Shown here: in pieces, positions 36,254 to 44,973 of the stretch | Layout of the letters: each line of letters opens with the position of its first letter | How positions within the stretch are numbered: position 1 is the stretch's first letter | Assembly (NCBI GenBank): GCA_026388715.1 | Contig: JAPLJF010000036.1 | Location: 124,001-188,000, forward strand | DNA: 64,000 nucleotides | DNA from: Deltaproteobacteria bacterium | GTDB taxonomy: Bacteria > Desulfobacterota > Desulfobulbia > Desulfobulbales > Desulfocapsaceae | Reading direction: 5' to 3' | Notes under the pieces: model-generated | Database searches by the model: none | What the model was told of the DNA's origin: nothing | What the model saw: only the letters and a program-made list of their open reading frames with translations | Translations under genes and position numbers: made by a program

Positions 36254-37342
36254 ATGACTCAGAAAAATGAAAGTGAAAACGTACTGGCGCTTGTTGCCTT
36301 GCTCCATGACTCCGGTCGTATCTCCAGGCGCGAGGCCGATGCGCCTTTGACATCCCTTGTGGTTCAGCGTCTGGCAGGCGATGGTTCCAGCCGGCGATTC
36401 TGGCGTGTCGGGCGTCAGGATGGCGGGCCGATTTGTCTGGCGGTGGCCCCTGCCGGCAGGACGGAACAGGATATGATGGAGGCCGGAGCAGCCCGGATGA
36501 TCGGCATGCATCTCCATGATCACGGTGTTCGGGTCCCGGCGCAATATGGCTGGGATGAGGAGGCCGGGCTGCTGCTTTTTGAGGATCTGGGGGATGTGAA
36601 ACTCCACGATCTGGTGGAGCAAAGCCGGAACCAGTCGGGTGAGATGGATCTGCATGCTGTCCGTCCCTGGTATGTTCAGGCCGTGCAGCAACTGGCCTTC
36701 ATGCAGATTCGTGGTGCTGTTGGGTTTGACCGCGATTGGTGCTGGGATACCAGGGAATATGACCGCCCCTTGATGCTGAGCCGGGAATCCGGTTATTTTC
36801 TGCGGGCTTTCTGGCAGGAACTGCTGGGCCAGGAGCTGATGCCAGGAATTGCTGAAGAGTTCGAACAGATCGCGACGGCGGCCTCTCAGGCTCCAGCCGC
36901 TTTTTTTCTGCACCGGGATTTTCAGTCGAGAAATATCATGGCCCAGAATGGTCAGCTCTCTTTCATCGATTTTCAGGGAGGAAGGATGGGGCCTCTGGGG
37001 TATGATCTGGCCTCCCTGCTCATTGACCCCTATACCGCCCTGCCATCCTCGTTGCAGGAGGAGTTGCTCCAGGTGTATCTTGATGCGGTGATGGCCCTGC
37101 ATCCGGTGGATGCCCGGCAGTTCCGGCGGGAATATACCTTTCTTGCCCTGCAGCGGAATCTGCAGATCATCGGCGCCTTCTCTTTTCTGAGCAGGGTGCG
37201 GGGCAAGCCCTTTTTCGCCCGTTTTATCGCGCCCGCCTTGACGTCCCTGGCTGAACGGTTAAGGGATCAGGAACTGCGTGACCTGCGGGTGCTTCCGTTT
37301 ATGGCGGCCCGGGGCCTGAAGCTTTTGCAGCAGGGGACGTAA
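36254..37342 (+). CDS. Aminoglycoside-phosphotransferase-fold sugar kinase, AmgK-like
   Basis: The protein has 362 residues from ATG 36254; a longer frame from 36179 would add a hydrophobic leader not expected in this family. RLAGDGSSRRFWRVGR is the glycine-rich loop region, GLLLFEDLGDVKLHDLV the hinge, and FFLHRDFQSRNIM (catalytic HxDxxxxN) with LSFIDFQGGRMGPLGYDLASLL (metal-binding DFQ) the active site. AmgK phosphorylates MurNAc and GlcNAc at the anomeric carbon in the MurU recycling route. The HRDFQSRN motif and PLGYDLASLL are strongly AmgK-like. It is cytoplasmic. Confidence 0.8.
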   Translation: MTQKNESENVLALVALLHDSGRISRREADAPLTSLVVQRLAGDGSSRRFWRVGRQDGGPICLAVAPAGRTEQDMMEAGAARMIGMHLHDHGVRVPAQYGWDEEAGLLLFEDLGDVKLHDLVEQSRNQSGEMDLHAVRPWYVQAVQQLAFMQIRGAVGFDRDWCWDTREYDRPLMLSRESGYFLRAFWQELLGQELMPGIAEEFEQIATAASQAPAAFFLHRDFQSRNIMAQNGQLSFIDFQGGRMGPLGYDLASLLIDPYTALPSSLQEELLQVYLDAVMALHPVDARQFRREYTFLALQRNLQIIGAFSFLSRVRGKPFFARFIAPALTSLAERLRDQELRDLRVLPFMAARGLKLLQQGT

Positions 37343-37369
37343 CAGGATTGGGAGTAAGCCCCCTTTATC

Positions 37370-38002
37370 TTAACTCTCTTCCTGTTTTCTTGTCGGTTCT
37401 CCGTCTTCTTCTGCAGTCTGTAAATCTTCAAAGGCGTGGCGCACCTTGTCCAGTTCTTGCCGGTAACTTTCGGCATCACCATATTCCAGAAATTTGCTGT
37501 AGCGGCTGTGGAAGCCACTGGTTCGTCGCGCGTGTTTGATCGGGCACCAGTATTGTTCTGTCCTTCCTGCGATCTCATGGATATAGGCGATCAGTCCGTT
37601 GAAGTATCCACAGTACATGCAGTTCAGCTTTTCAATAGCGTTGAGATAGCTGAGGGCATGGCGGTCGATGACAATGTAGCTGCTGCGTTTGACCTTGGGG
37701 ATCTTGTAGATGGGGAAGCAGACGGCTTGGAACAGGGAGACGAAGGCATCCAGGAACAGGGCCGGAATCAGGCAGGCCCAGATAAAGGGAACGGTCAGGA
37801 TGTTCTGGGGTTCCGCCTCTTTCACATAACGGGAGATCCTGGTGGCAACGAGTTTGTGCTGCCTCCTGATCTCCTGGTCAAAGCGTATTTTTTTGCCTTG
37901 GATCTTGTAAGAGAATTCAGCCTGTTTTTTCTGAAACTCCTGGGCCAGTTCCTGCTCCAGTTTTTTAATGGCCTCGATCAGGCTTTGCAGTTTGGTATCC
38001 AT
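37370..38002 (-). CDS. Conserved membrane-associated protein of unknown function
   Basis: The protein has 210 residues. Residues 1-60 are a charged helix, probably coiled coil. LTVPFIWACLIPALFLDAFVSLFQAVCF is a long hydrophobic segment (about 70-97). Then come SYIVIDRHALSYLNAIEKLNCMYCGYFNG and EIAGRTEQYWCPIKHARR, with Cys residues spaced as a possible metal site (CMYC and WC). It looks like a widespread uncharacterised proteobacterial family, but I cannot name it. It is convergent with the AmgK-like gene and 100 bp downstream of the lipoprotein gene. Confidence 0.7.
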   Translation of the reverse strand: MDTKLQSLIEAIKKLEQELAQEFQKKQAEFSYKIQGKKIRFDQEIRRQHKLVATRISRYVKEAEPQNILTVPFIWACLIPALFLDAFVSLFQAVCFPIYKIPKVKRSSYIVIDRHALSYLNAIEKLNCMYCGYFNGLIAYIHEIAGRTEQYWCPIKHARRTSGFHSRYSKFLEYGDAESYRQELDKVRHAFEDLQTAEEDGEPTRKQEES

Positions 38003-38104
38003 TGAGGCCCTATAGTGATGTATATAAAAAGAGAGAAGGAAAAAGTCTTCCGTGCTGTGTCCTGTTCTGGCTTCAAGCTGAACTCTTACAATTGGCGTCC
38101 TTTT

Positions 38105-39175
38105 TTATTTGTTGGTGATGGTCGCCATCACCCGGCGGTTCTGCTGGCGGCCTTTTTCCGTGGCATTGGAGGCAATGGGGCGTGAGAACCCATATCCAAC
38201 AGTGGTGAGGCGGGCAGGGGCGATGTTGAATTTCCTGATCATATATCTCTTGACGCTTTCTGCCCGTTGCCGTGACAGGGAGCGGTTGTGTCTCTCCGAG
38301 CCTATGTCGCAGGTATGACCTTCCAGGGTAATGATTATCTGCGGATGAGCGGCCAGAAAACTGCCGATTTCGTCAAGATTGTTTGTTGCATCCGGGCGGA
38401 TGGTGTCTTTGTCAAGATCAAACTTTACGTTGAGCAGGAAGGAGACCGGAGGGGGTGCGAGTTTTTCAAAGAAGACCTTCTCGACAAACTCATTCATCCC
38501 TGTGGTTGTGGCCACTGCATTTTCGGTAGTGGCAAAACCGCATTCCCCGGCCTTGGCAACTGCGGCCATGGTCTTCTGGCCCTCGTCGGCATTGCCTATG
38601 AGAATGGTGTAGATACAGATCCTGTCGCCGTAAGCTGTTTTGAGCCGGATGGCGGCCGTTTCTGGAGATGTTGTGTCGGCTGAGACCTGCAGGCCATCAC
38701 TGACGACGATGACGGCCATCCTGCCGACGCAGCCTTTCAAGGTCTCGACGCTCTTGGTCAAGGGGATGCTGATAGGGGTGAGGCCCTTTACCTGCACACT
38801 GTTTACCGCCTGGGCAAACGCGGAAGGGGTGTAGTCGGTCATCCCGTAGATGAGGCTGTCGTTTGCTAGTGTCTCTTTGGTTGCGGCCGTGTCGCCGATA
38901 ATGTGCAGGCCGGCCTTGAGCTTCAGGCCGCTAACGGCTTGATTGATGCCCAGAACAATGTTTCTGGACTGGGAAAATTTCCGGCTGCCGTTGTAGGTGT
39001 CCCACATCGAGGATGAGCCATCAAAAATAACGAGAAAATTGTCAACTTTCTGCTGGTATCCCTTGTCGCGTAATTCTTGATGATTGCTGTTGATGTAAAG
39101 ACATTGATCTTTTTGGGCACAACCAAAGCTCAGTGTCACGAGTAAAAAGAGTAAAAATGTTTTCAGTTGATTCAT
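38105..39175 (-). CDS. Lipoprotein with VWA and OmpA domains
   Basis: The protein has 356 residues from ATG 39175, which gives a lipoprotein signal MNQLKTFLLFLLVTLSFGC with Cys as the lipidation site; the longer frame from 39214 has no such signal. A von Willebrand A domain (about 45-220) starts FLVIFDGSSSMWD (MIDAS-type DxSxS) with IVVSDG later. The OmpA domain (about 245-355) has FDLDKDTIRP, then GHTCDIGSERHNRSLSRQRAESV and GYGFSRPIASNAT. It is probably anchored in the outer membrane and bound to peptidoglycan through OmpA, with VWA binding a partner. No operon partner is evident. Confidence 0.85.
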   Translation of the reverse strand: MNQLKTFLLFLLVTLSFGCAQKDQCLYINSNHQELRDKGYQQKVDNFLVIFDGSSSMWDTYNGSRKFSQSRNIVLGINQAVSGLKLKAGLHIIGDTAATKETLANDSLIYGMTDYTPSAFAQAVNSVQVKGLTPISIPLTKSVETLKGCVGRMAVIVVSDGLQVSADTTSPETAAIRLKTAYGDRICIYTILIGNADEGQKTMAAVAKAGECGFATTENAVATTTGMNEFVEKVFFEKLAPPPVSFLLNVKFDLDKDTIRPDATNNLDEIGSFLAAHPQIIITLEGHTCDIGSERHNRSLSRQRAESVKRYMIRKFNIAPARLTTVGYGFSRPIASNATEKGRQQNRRVMATITNK

Positions 39176-39379
39176 TTTTTCTATCCATGCATGAAAAGCA
39201 GGGTGACCTGCCACCCCATAAAGAAGAGATCGTGACTATACGTTATTTCGTAAGCCATTGTAACCAAATAATATCGTCATCTGGATGCCAAGAATGGCAT
39301 AAGGTGCCGGTTGCCCTTTATCTACCTCCCAAAAGTGCTTCCTTCGGGGCGTCCACTCCGCGAGCGACACGGTTTAACT

Positions 39380-40516
39380 TTAACTGGTTATTTCAGGGAA
39401 TCCGCTGCGAAACGTGAGTTGTGGCTTTTGACGCCCGGTCTTTTTTTTCAGCCAGATTGCCAAAGGCCTTATGGAGAGGAGCAGGAGCAATAAGGCCCCT
39501 GCCAGTCTGGCGCCATAGGGAACGAGTTCTGCCGCTTCACCGATGACAGCCTGGGGAGAGATCCCCGCCATCTTGTAGATTTGATCAACGGCGAGTCCAA
39601 AGAGTATCGCGCAGCCAGAAAGAGTAAACAGATACCGAAAAGTACCTTTCTTGCCCAGGATCCCAACCAATACGGCAAGCGAGGTGATATTGGTGGCAGG
39701 ACCAACGAGCAGAAAGACCAGGGCCGCGCCTGGACTGACCCCTTTCAGGATCAGGGCGGCAGCCACGGGGGTAGAGGCCGTGGCACAGATGTAGAGCGGG
39801 ATCCCAACAGCCAGCATGATCAGCATGGAAGAGAACCCTCCATTCAGCCATCTGAGCATGAGCTCATCGGGAACCAGGACCATAATCAGGCCGGCTATGA
39901 CCAGCCCTCCGAAAAACCAGATGGCAATATCCCCCCAGACATCCACCAGGGCATATCTCAAACCCGTTATGATCTTTGTCCACAGGCCATGAGGGCTGAC
40001 ATGGACATCAGGGGCACAGGTCGCACCTGTTAAGGGTTTATCCTCAACGGGACAAGAGACATCACAAGAGACATCAGTGGCAATGTGGGCACAAGGTTGC
40101 GGCCAGTCAATGATGTTTTCGATAAATCCGGCGATAATGGCGGTGACAAAGGCGGCAACCGGCCTGATCACGGTCATGATCGGGTCGAGCAGGGCGTAGC
40201 TGATGGCAATGGAGTCCACACCGGATTCAGGCGTGGAGATGAGGAAGGCCGTGGTCGCCCCCTTGTTGGCCCCTTGTTTTTTTAGTGATACCGCGGCGGG
40301 GAGCACCCCACAGGAACAGAGAGGCAGCGGAACCCCCAGAAACGCCGCCTTGATAACCGAGCTGAATCGCCCGGAACCCAGGTGCTTTACCACTGTCGCC
40401 GGATTTAAAACCATCTTAAGTAATCCGGAAATCAGGATACCAAACAGGATATAGATCGAAGAATCGAGCAGGAGTGACCACGATGCTGCGACGACGGCGC
40501 TTATGAGATGGAACAT
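39380..40516 (-). CDS. SO_0444-family Cu/Zn efflux permease
   Basis: The protein has 378 residues with about ten transmembrane segments. AAFLGVPLPLCSCGVLPAAV and TTAFLISTPESGVDSI are the hallmarks of this permease family (formerly DUF318), and a second repeat has GIPLYICATASTPVAAALI and FLLVGPATNI. A central Cys/His-rich cytoplasmic segment (PQPCAHIATDVSCDVSCP and CAPDVHVSPH) probably binds metal. Family members export copper, zinc or other soft metals. No metalloregulator gene is adjacent; 169 bp separate its start from rsmI, and divergent promoters should lie there. Confidence 0.85.
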   Translation of the reverse strand: MFHLISAVVAASWSLLLDSSIYILFGILISGLLKMVLNPATVVKHLGSGRFSSVIKAAFLGVPLPLCSCGVLPAAVSLKKQGANKGATTAFLISTPESGVDSIAISYALLDPIMTVIRPVAAFVTAIIAGFIENIIDWPQPCAHIATDVSCDVSCPVEDKPLTGATCAPDVHVSPHGLWTKIITGLRYALVDVWGDIAIWFFGGLVIAGLIMVLVPDELMLRWLNGGFSSMLIMLAVGIPLYICATASTPVAAALILKGVSPGAALVFLLVGPATNITSLAVLVGILGKKGTFRYLFTLSGCAILFGLAVDQIYKMAGISPQAVIGEAAELVPYGARLAGALLLLLLSIRPLAIWLKKKTGRQKPQLTFRSGFPEITS

Positions 40517-40685
40517 GGCTCTTCTTCCTCTGTCTTAAGATTTTAAAATTCATTGTATAAAAAACAGAATTTAAGGCAGGATGACAGTGAGATCAAGAAA
40601 GCAGATGCATTTTGCGGCAGGATTGTTCATAATAGATTTTTATTTGCTCTCTTCCCTACTCTCAAAGATTCCCCAATGATCCTGG

Positions 40686-41555
40686 ATGAACCAAACTAAC
40701 CTTAATACTGTCGGGACGCTCTATGTAGTTGCCACTCCCATCGGCAATCTTGAAGATATCACCCTGCGCGCCCTGCGTATCCTCAAAGAAGTTGATCTGA
40801 TTGCCGCTGAAGATACCCGGCATACCAAACAGCTTTTGAACCACTTTGATATTCATACCCCGCTCATCAGTTATTACCGGGAAAAAGAGGCTGAACGGTC
40901 GGAAGAGCTGGTGCAGAAATTGCTTGCAGGTGAGACGATAGCCTTGGTTAGTGACGCCGGCACCCCCGGCATATCCGACCCCGGGGCGGTACTGGTGAAA
41001 AAAGCAAGGGAGGCCGGGATTACCATTGTCCCTTTGCCTGGCCCTTCCGCCTTGACCGCAGCCCTCTCTGCCGCTGGGATTACCGATGGCACCTTTCTGT
41101 TCCTGGGCTTTCCCCCTGCCAAAAAAGGGCAACGCCAAAAACTCCTCTCCACCTTTGTCGAGGCCCCCTGGGCCCTGGTCTTTTATGAATCGCCCCATCG
41201 GATTGACGCCCTTCTGGCCGATGTGCTGGCCATATTGGGAGACCGCCAGGCATTCTGGGCCAGGGAGTTGAGCAAGCTCTATGAAGATCTGCAGGCAGGA
41301 TCGATCAGCCAGTTGCTTGAGCTGGCCACGGGCAAAAAAAACCGGGGCGAATTTGTTCTGATCATCCAGCCGGGCTCCAGCCGGCAGCAGGTCACAGGTG
41401 AAAATGTGGAGGAGATCCTGCTCTGGTATAAGGAAAACACCGAACTCTCCTTAAAGGATGTGAGCCGTCGAATCGCCAAGGATCTGGGGATTTCCCGCTC
41501 CGATATTTATCAAAAGGCCCTGGAGGTCTGGGCCGAGACCAAAGAAGAATCATGA
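40686..41555 (+). CDS. rsmI: 16S rRNA 2'-O-methyltransferase RsmI
   Basis: The protein has 289 residues. GTLYVVATPIGNLEDITLRAL, then VDLIAAEDTRHTKQLL, ALVSDAGTPGISDPGAVLV, IVPLPGPSALTAALSAAG and VFYESPHRI are all classic for the tetrapyrrole-methylase fold of RsmI. The enzyme 2'-O-methylates C1402 of 16S rRNA. Its stop overlaps the next start by 4 bp (ATGA), so the downstream HIT-like gene is translationally coupled to it. Confidence 0.95.
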   Translation: MNQTNLNTVGTLYVVATPIGNLEDITLRALRILKEVDLIAAEDTRHTKQLLNHFDIHTPLISYYREKEAERSEELVQKLLAGETIALVSDAGTPGISDPGAVLVKKAREAGITIVPLPGPSALTAALSAAGITDGTFLFLGFPPAKKGQRQKLLSTFVEAPWALVFYESPHRIDALLADVLAILGDRQAFWARELSKLYEDLQAGSISQLLELATGKKNRGEFVLIIQPGSSRQQVTGENVEEILLWYKENTELSLKDVSRRIAKDLGISRSDIYQKALEVWAETKEES

Positions 41556-43207
41556 ACAAACTTCGCACCTGTGTCACTCCGGAGAAACAGTTCCTCTATG
41601 GAATCCATAAGCCATCCTATTCGGTCTGCAATCTCAGGGCCGGCAAGAAGGTTGAGCGCCTAGGCACCCTTGCCGGCGTTCCTGATGGTGAATCTGGGCA
41701 CGACAACCGGGACAATTACCCGGACGGCACCTTGGCCATCGGCAGGGCCGACTGGATCTTTGAGATCCCCAATCCTTTTTCTTTTCGGGGCACGACCTTT
41801 ATTGACCAGGAATGGGCGGATGCCAGCGCTGCTGACTACCGCCGGATCTCCCTGCCGGCCAAAGAACAGACATCTCTGACCCGGACACTGCAAGAGGCTG
41901 GGGTGTCCTCAACCCTGTTCAGCAAACTTCCCGCAGCCGTGCTGCTTGCGCTTGCCACCTGCTCGACCGATCCCCAGGATCTCGTTCAGCTGGCGGAACT
42001 CAGTTGCCAGATCGAAAAAGACGCAAACGGCGTACCCGTTGGTCTGCTCTATAGAAGAAAAAAAAATGGCCGGATCCGTCCTGTCTTTCATGACCATGCC
42101 CTGTTTGAGGCCGTGGCCAATAACCCCTGTCTGCCGGACAGTTACAAAAAAGTTATGGTTGTCAGGCCAGGCGCCCAGGGGGGCAGTGAGATTGTGGGGG
42201 AATGGCCGGGTAACGGCGATACCCACGTCTTTGAATATCTGCGCCGTAATTCCTATATTGCCGGCGGCCATTATGCGGCCAACATGGCCGATGATGCTAT
42301 CCGCTATGCAATCAAGGAGCTTTCAGCGATTGATATCCAAGGTCTGCGGCATCTTTACTATCAGCGGACCTACATCCGGCTGGCTGATCAGTTGGGCCTT
42401 GATCTGCCCTTGGCGCAACAGGGGCTAACTCCAGGACAACTGGAGACCTTGCGGCAGAATATCCAGCAGGCAATAAACAATCAGGATATCGAATCGCCGG
42501 CAACACTGTGGGGCTGGAATTTCGGCTTTGATTATGCACCGAGCGGCTATCGGCTCCATGCCTCCCATCAGCAGATCCATCAGCAATATGCGATGATCCC
42601 GGAGACGGTTGCCGCCTATGCCGGTGATCTTGAAGTCCCCTGTGGCGGGCTGCCAGCCTTTGGCTGCGGCGATATGGTGGCCGAGGTGATGCGGCTCTAT
42701 CGGGAACAGTCTGGTGCTGATTTTTTTGATGATTATATCGATTGCATCAAAAATAACAAACGGATGGATGGTCGCAAGGATCGGGAAAGCAGTCTGGTGG
42801 TGTGGCAGGATGAGCAGGTCATGCTCTTTGTGCCCAAGGCCCAGACCTCCCAGTGGGAGCTGCAGTTGATGGCCCTGAATGATGAGGAAGGAAGGGCGGT
42901 TGGCAATATCCTGGAGGCGGGGCCTGCCATGCGGGCCTCACTGGACCAGGGGATCCTGCGGGCGCAAAAGGCCCTGGCCGGACTGGGGGCGCGGATGGTG
43001 ACCTCCATTGAATACCCGAAGCGCATAGCCAGTAAGAGCAGAAAGGGCGAGCCCGGTCAACATCTGCTCTATGCCTTTCTGCCTCGTCTGCCGGAATCTC
43101 CCGGCGCCTTCAGCGAGGCCCAGCTCCGCTTTATCAATGGCCACTATCCGGAAGATTTTGCCGCCGTGTGCCGGCAGCAGCTTGTTAAATACGATTCCAG
43201 CCTATAG
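41552..43207 (+). CDS. Protein of unknown function, HIT/GalT-like
   Basis: The protein has 551 residues. No database family comes to mind with certainty. The segment LWGWNFGFDYAPSGYRLHASHQQIHQQYAMIPE contains a His-rich H-x-x-H-x-x-x-H-x-Q pattern, and VVWQDEQVMLFVPKAQTSQWELQLM resembles the strand carrying the substrate Trp-Glu region in galactose-1-phosphate uridylyltransferases and Ap4A phosphorylases. The N-terminal third (to about 230) has no such link. A nucleotidyl-transfer or hydrolysis role is therefore a guess. It overlaps rsmI by 4 bp, so it belongs to that operon, and is followed by a 324-bp gap before trpB. Confidence 0.55.
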   Translation: MNKLRTCVTPEKQFLYGIHKPSYSVCNLRAGKKVERLGTLAGVPDGESGHDNRDNYPDGTLAIGRADWIFEIPNPFSFRGTTFIDQEWADASAADYRRISLPAKEQTSLTRTLQEAGVSSTLFSKLPAAVLLALATCSTDPQDLVQLAELSCQIEKDANGVPVGLLYRRKKNGRIRPVFHDHALFEAVANNPCLPDSYKKVMVVRPGAQGGSEIVGEWPGNGDTHVFEYLRRNSYIAGGHYAANMADDAIRYAIKELSAIDIQGLRHLYYQRTYIRLADQLGLDLPLAQQGLTPGQLETLRQNIQQAINNQDIESPATLWGWNFGFDYAPSGYRLHASHQQIHQQYAMIPETVAAYAGDLEVPCGGLPAFGCGDMVAEVMRLYREQSGADFFDDYIDCIKNNKRMDGRKDRESSLVVWQDEQVMLFVPKAQTSQWELQLMALNDEEGRAVGNILEAGPAMRASLDQGILRAQKALAGLGARMVTSIEYPKRIASKSRKGEPGQHLLYAFLPRLPESPGAFSEAQLRFINGHYPEDFAAVCRQQLVKYDSSL

Positions 43208-43531
43208 GCGGAAATGGCGTCATCATCCTTGTGAAATATCCTGAAAGTAGTGTATTCTCCAAAATCGGGGATTCCCTGGAGAAAGGTGAAGATCTTTTCA
43301 CCGTCAATCCCTGGCTGTCCTGTGACCGCGCTCCGCATGCTCATAGAGGTTAGTGGGGAAGAAAAGGACGTTGCTCGATCCGGTTCGCGGGTCTGAACAA
43401 CAGGCATATATACAAAACACCTGTCTTCCCCTTTTTTATCGCCGGCAGGGGGGAAATCTATAGGGCACCCTGACGTTTATGGGAATATTTTTGATATTTT
43501 GACTTAACATACTGACTTTTTGGTGACATCA
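43208..43531. other. Intergenic region upstream of trpB
   Basis: No gene is convincing here. A minus-strand frame (43144-43407, 87 codons) reads GEKIFTFLQGIPDFGEYTTF in its middle, which looks protein-like, but it overlaps the end of the HIT-like gene by 64 bp and has no good start. A C-rich/G-rich pair (TTCCCC near 43430, GGGGAA near 43450) could form a hairpin in a trpB leader. No leader peptide with Trp codons was recognised. Confidence 0.4.
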
Positions 43532-44767
43532 ATGGATAAACAAGGCTTTTTTGGCAACTGGGGCGGGGCGTATATCCCGGAAGTGCTGCACCAGACCTTT
43601 CAGGAACTCAATGCGGAGTTTACAAAATGCAAGAATGATCCCGCCTTCTGGCAGGAATATGTAGAGTTGATGTCCACCTATTCCTGCCGTCCCACGCCCC
43701 TGACCCATGCCGAGAATCTGTCCCGCCATTTCGGCGGGGCCCAGATTTACATCAAGCGTGAGGACCTGAACCATACCGGCGCCCACAAGGCCAATAACGT
43801 CATGGGCCAGGGGCTGCTTGTGAAAAGGATGGGGAAAAAACGGGTGATCGCCGAGACCGGGGCCGGTCAGCATGGCATGGCCACCGCCACCATGGCCGCC
43901 AAGTTCGGCCTTGCGTGCACGATCTACATGGGCGAGGAAGATGTGCGGCGCCAGCGTCCCAATGTCTTCTGGATGGAGAAGATGGGGGCCACTGTGGTCC
44001 CGGTGACCGATGGCTCCCGCACCCTCAAGGATGCCATTAACGAGGCCTTCCGCGATTGGGTCACCAATGTGGATGAGACCCATTACGTCTTTGGAACCGT
44101 CTGCGGGCCGCACCCCTTTCCGGAGATGGTGGCCTGGTTCCAGTCCATCATCGGGCTGGAGGCGGCCGAGCAGATCATCAAATACCACGGCAAGATGCCG
44201 GCCCGGATCTTTGCCTGCGTCGGCGGCGGGTCGAACGCCATGGGCATCTTCAAGCGCTTTATCCCGGAAGATAATGTTGAGCTGGTGGGGGTGGAGGCCG
44301 GCGGCCACGGCATCGCCACCGGTCTTCACGCGGTCAGACTCAGCGGCACGGATGCCTCGCCAGGGGTTGCCCAGGGTTATAAGACCATGTTTCTGCAGGA
44401 TAGCGACGGGCAGATGAAAGAGACCCACTCCGTGGCCGCGGGCCTTGATTATGTGGGGGTTTCCCCCATTCTGGCCGATCTCTGGGAGAAGGGGCGGGTG
44501 CGCTTTGAGGCGGCAACGGATACCGAGGTCATGGCCGCACTGGACCTGACCATGAAGAAAGAGGGGCTTATTCCGGCCCTGGAATCAACCCATGCCTTTG
44601 TCCAGGCCTTCAAGGAGGCGCCACGGCTTACGCCTGACGACGCCATCATCATCAATATGTCCGGCCGCGGCGATAAAGACATCTTCACCATCGCCCATGC
44701 CTTTAATGACCCGTCCTGGAAGGAGTTCATCATCAAACGGGGACTGGAATACAGTCAAGACAAATAA
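43532..44767 (+). CDS. trpB: Tryptophan synthase beta chain
   Basis: The protein has 411 residues from ATG 43532 (MDKQGFFGNWGGAYIPE). The PLP lysine is in LNHTGAHKANN, the catalytic Glu in AETGAGQHG, and the phosphate-binding loop is GGGSNAMGIF. The monovalent-cation region and the closing NMSGRGDKD motif are present. The enzyme condenses indole with serine. Length and motifs fit the TrpB1 type that pairs with TrpA. The trpA gene follows after 206 bp, filled by a palindromic repeat; no other trp genes are in the window. Confidence 0.96.
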   Translation: MDKQGFFGNWGGAYIPEVLHQTFQELNAEFTKCKNDPAFWQEYVELMSTYSCRPTPLTHAENLSRHFGGAQIYIKREDLNHTGAHKANNVMGQGLLVKRMGKKRVIAETGAGQHGMATATMAAKFGLACTIYMGEEDVRRQRPNVFWMEKMGATVVPVTDGSRTLKDAINEAFRDWVTNVDETHYVFGTVCGPHPFPEMVAWFQSIIGLEAAEQIIKYHGKMPARIFACVGGGSNAMGIFKRFIPEDNVELVGVEAGGHGIATGLHAVRLSGTDASPGVAQGYKTMFLQDSDGQMKETHSVAAGLDYVGVSPILADLWEKGRVRFEAATDTEVMAALDLTMKKEGLIPALESTHAFVQAFKEAPRLTPDDAIIINMSGRGDKDIFTIAHAFNDPSWKEFIIKRGLEYSQDK

Positions 44768-44922
44768 GATGGCGTCGCCCAAAATCCCAAATACTTCGTT
44801 GTACCCCAAGGGCACTTCCTTCGGGGCGCACACATCCTTCGTCACTGCGGCGTACCCAAAAGTACGCCTCATTCCTCAGGATTTGTGCGCCTCGTCTTTG
44901 GGCCTTTGTGCTTAGCCATCGA
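44768..44922. repeat. Nested palindromic element between trpB and trpA
   Basis: The inner stem GGCGTAC (44849-44855) pairs with 44862-44868. The outer stem GGCGCACACATCC (44825-44837) pairs with 44879-44891 with one mismatch. Still further out, CCCAAA near 44779 can pair with TTTGGG near 44897. The whole intergenic space is occupied by this structure. Confidence 0.7.
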
Positions 44923-44973
44923 TGACTTTTACGATATTAGAAAATAAGGGATCAGACCTGCGAGGAAGAGCAA

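Noticed and set aside
36228-36257. TTGACA-like promoter before the AmgK-like ATG
   Set aside because: The -35-like hexamer has no matching -10 before the start codon.
43144-43407. 87-codon frame, minus strand, upstream of trpB
   Set aside because: Part of it looks protein-like, but it overlaps the HIT-like gene by 64 bp and lacks a start signal; recorded as intergenic.
43529-44428. 299-codon frame antisense to trpB
   Set aside because: Shadow of trpB, whose PLP and catalytic motifs are all present.
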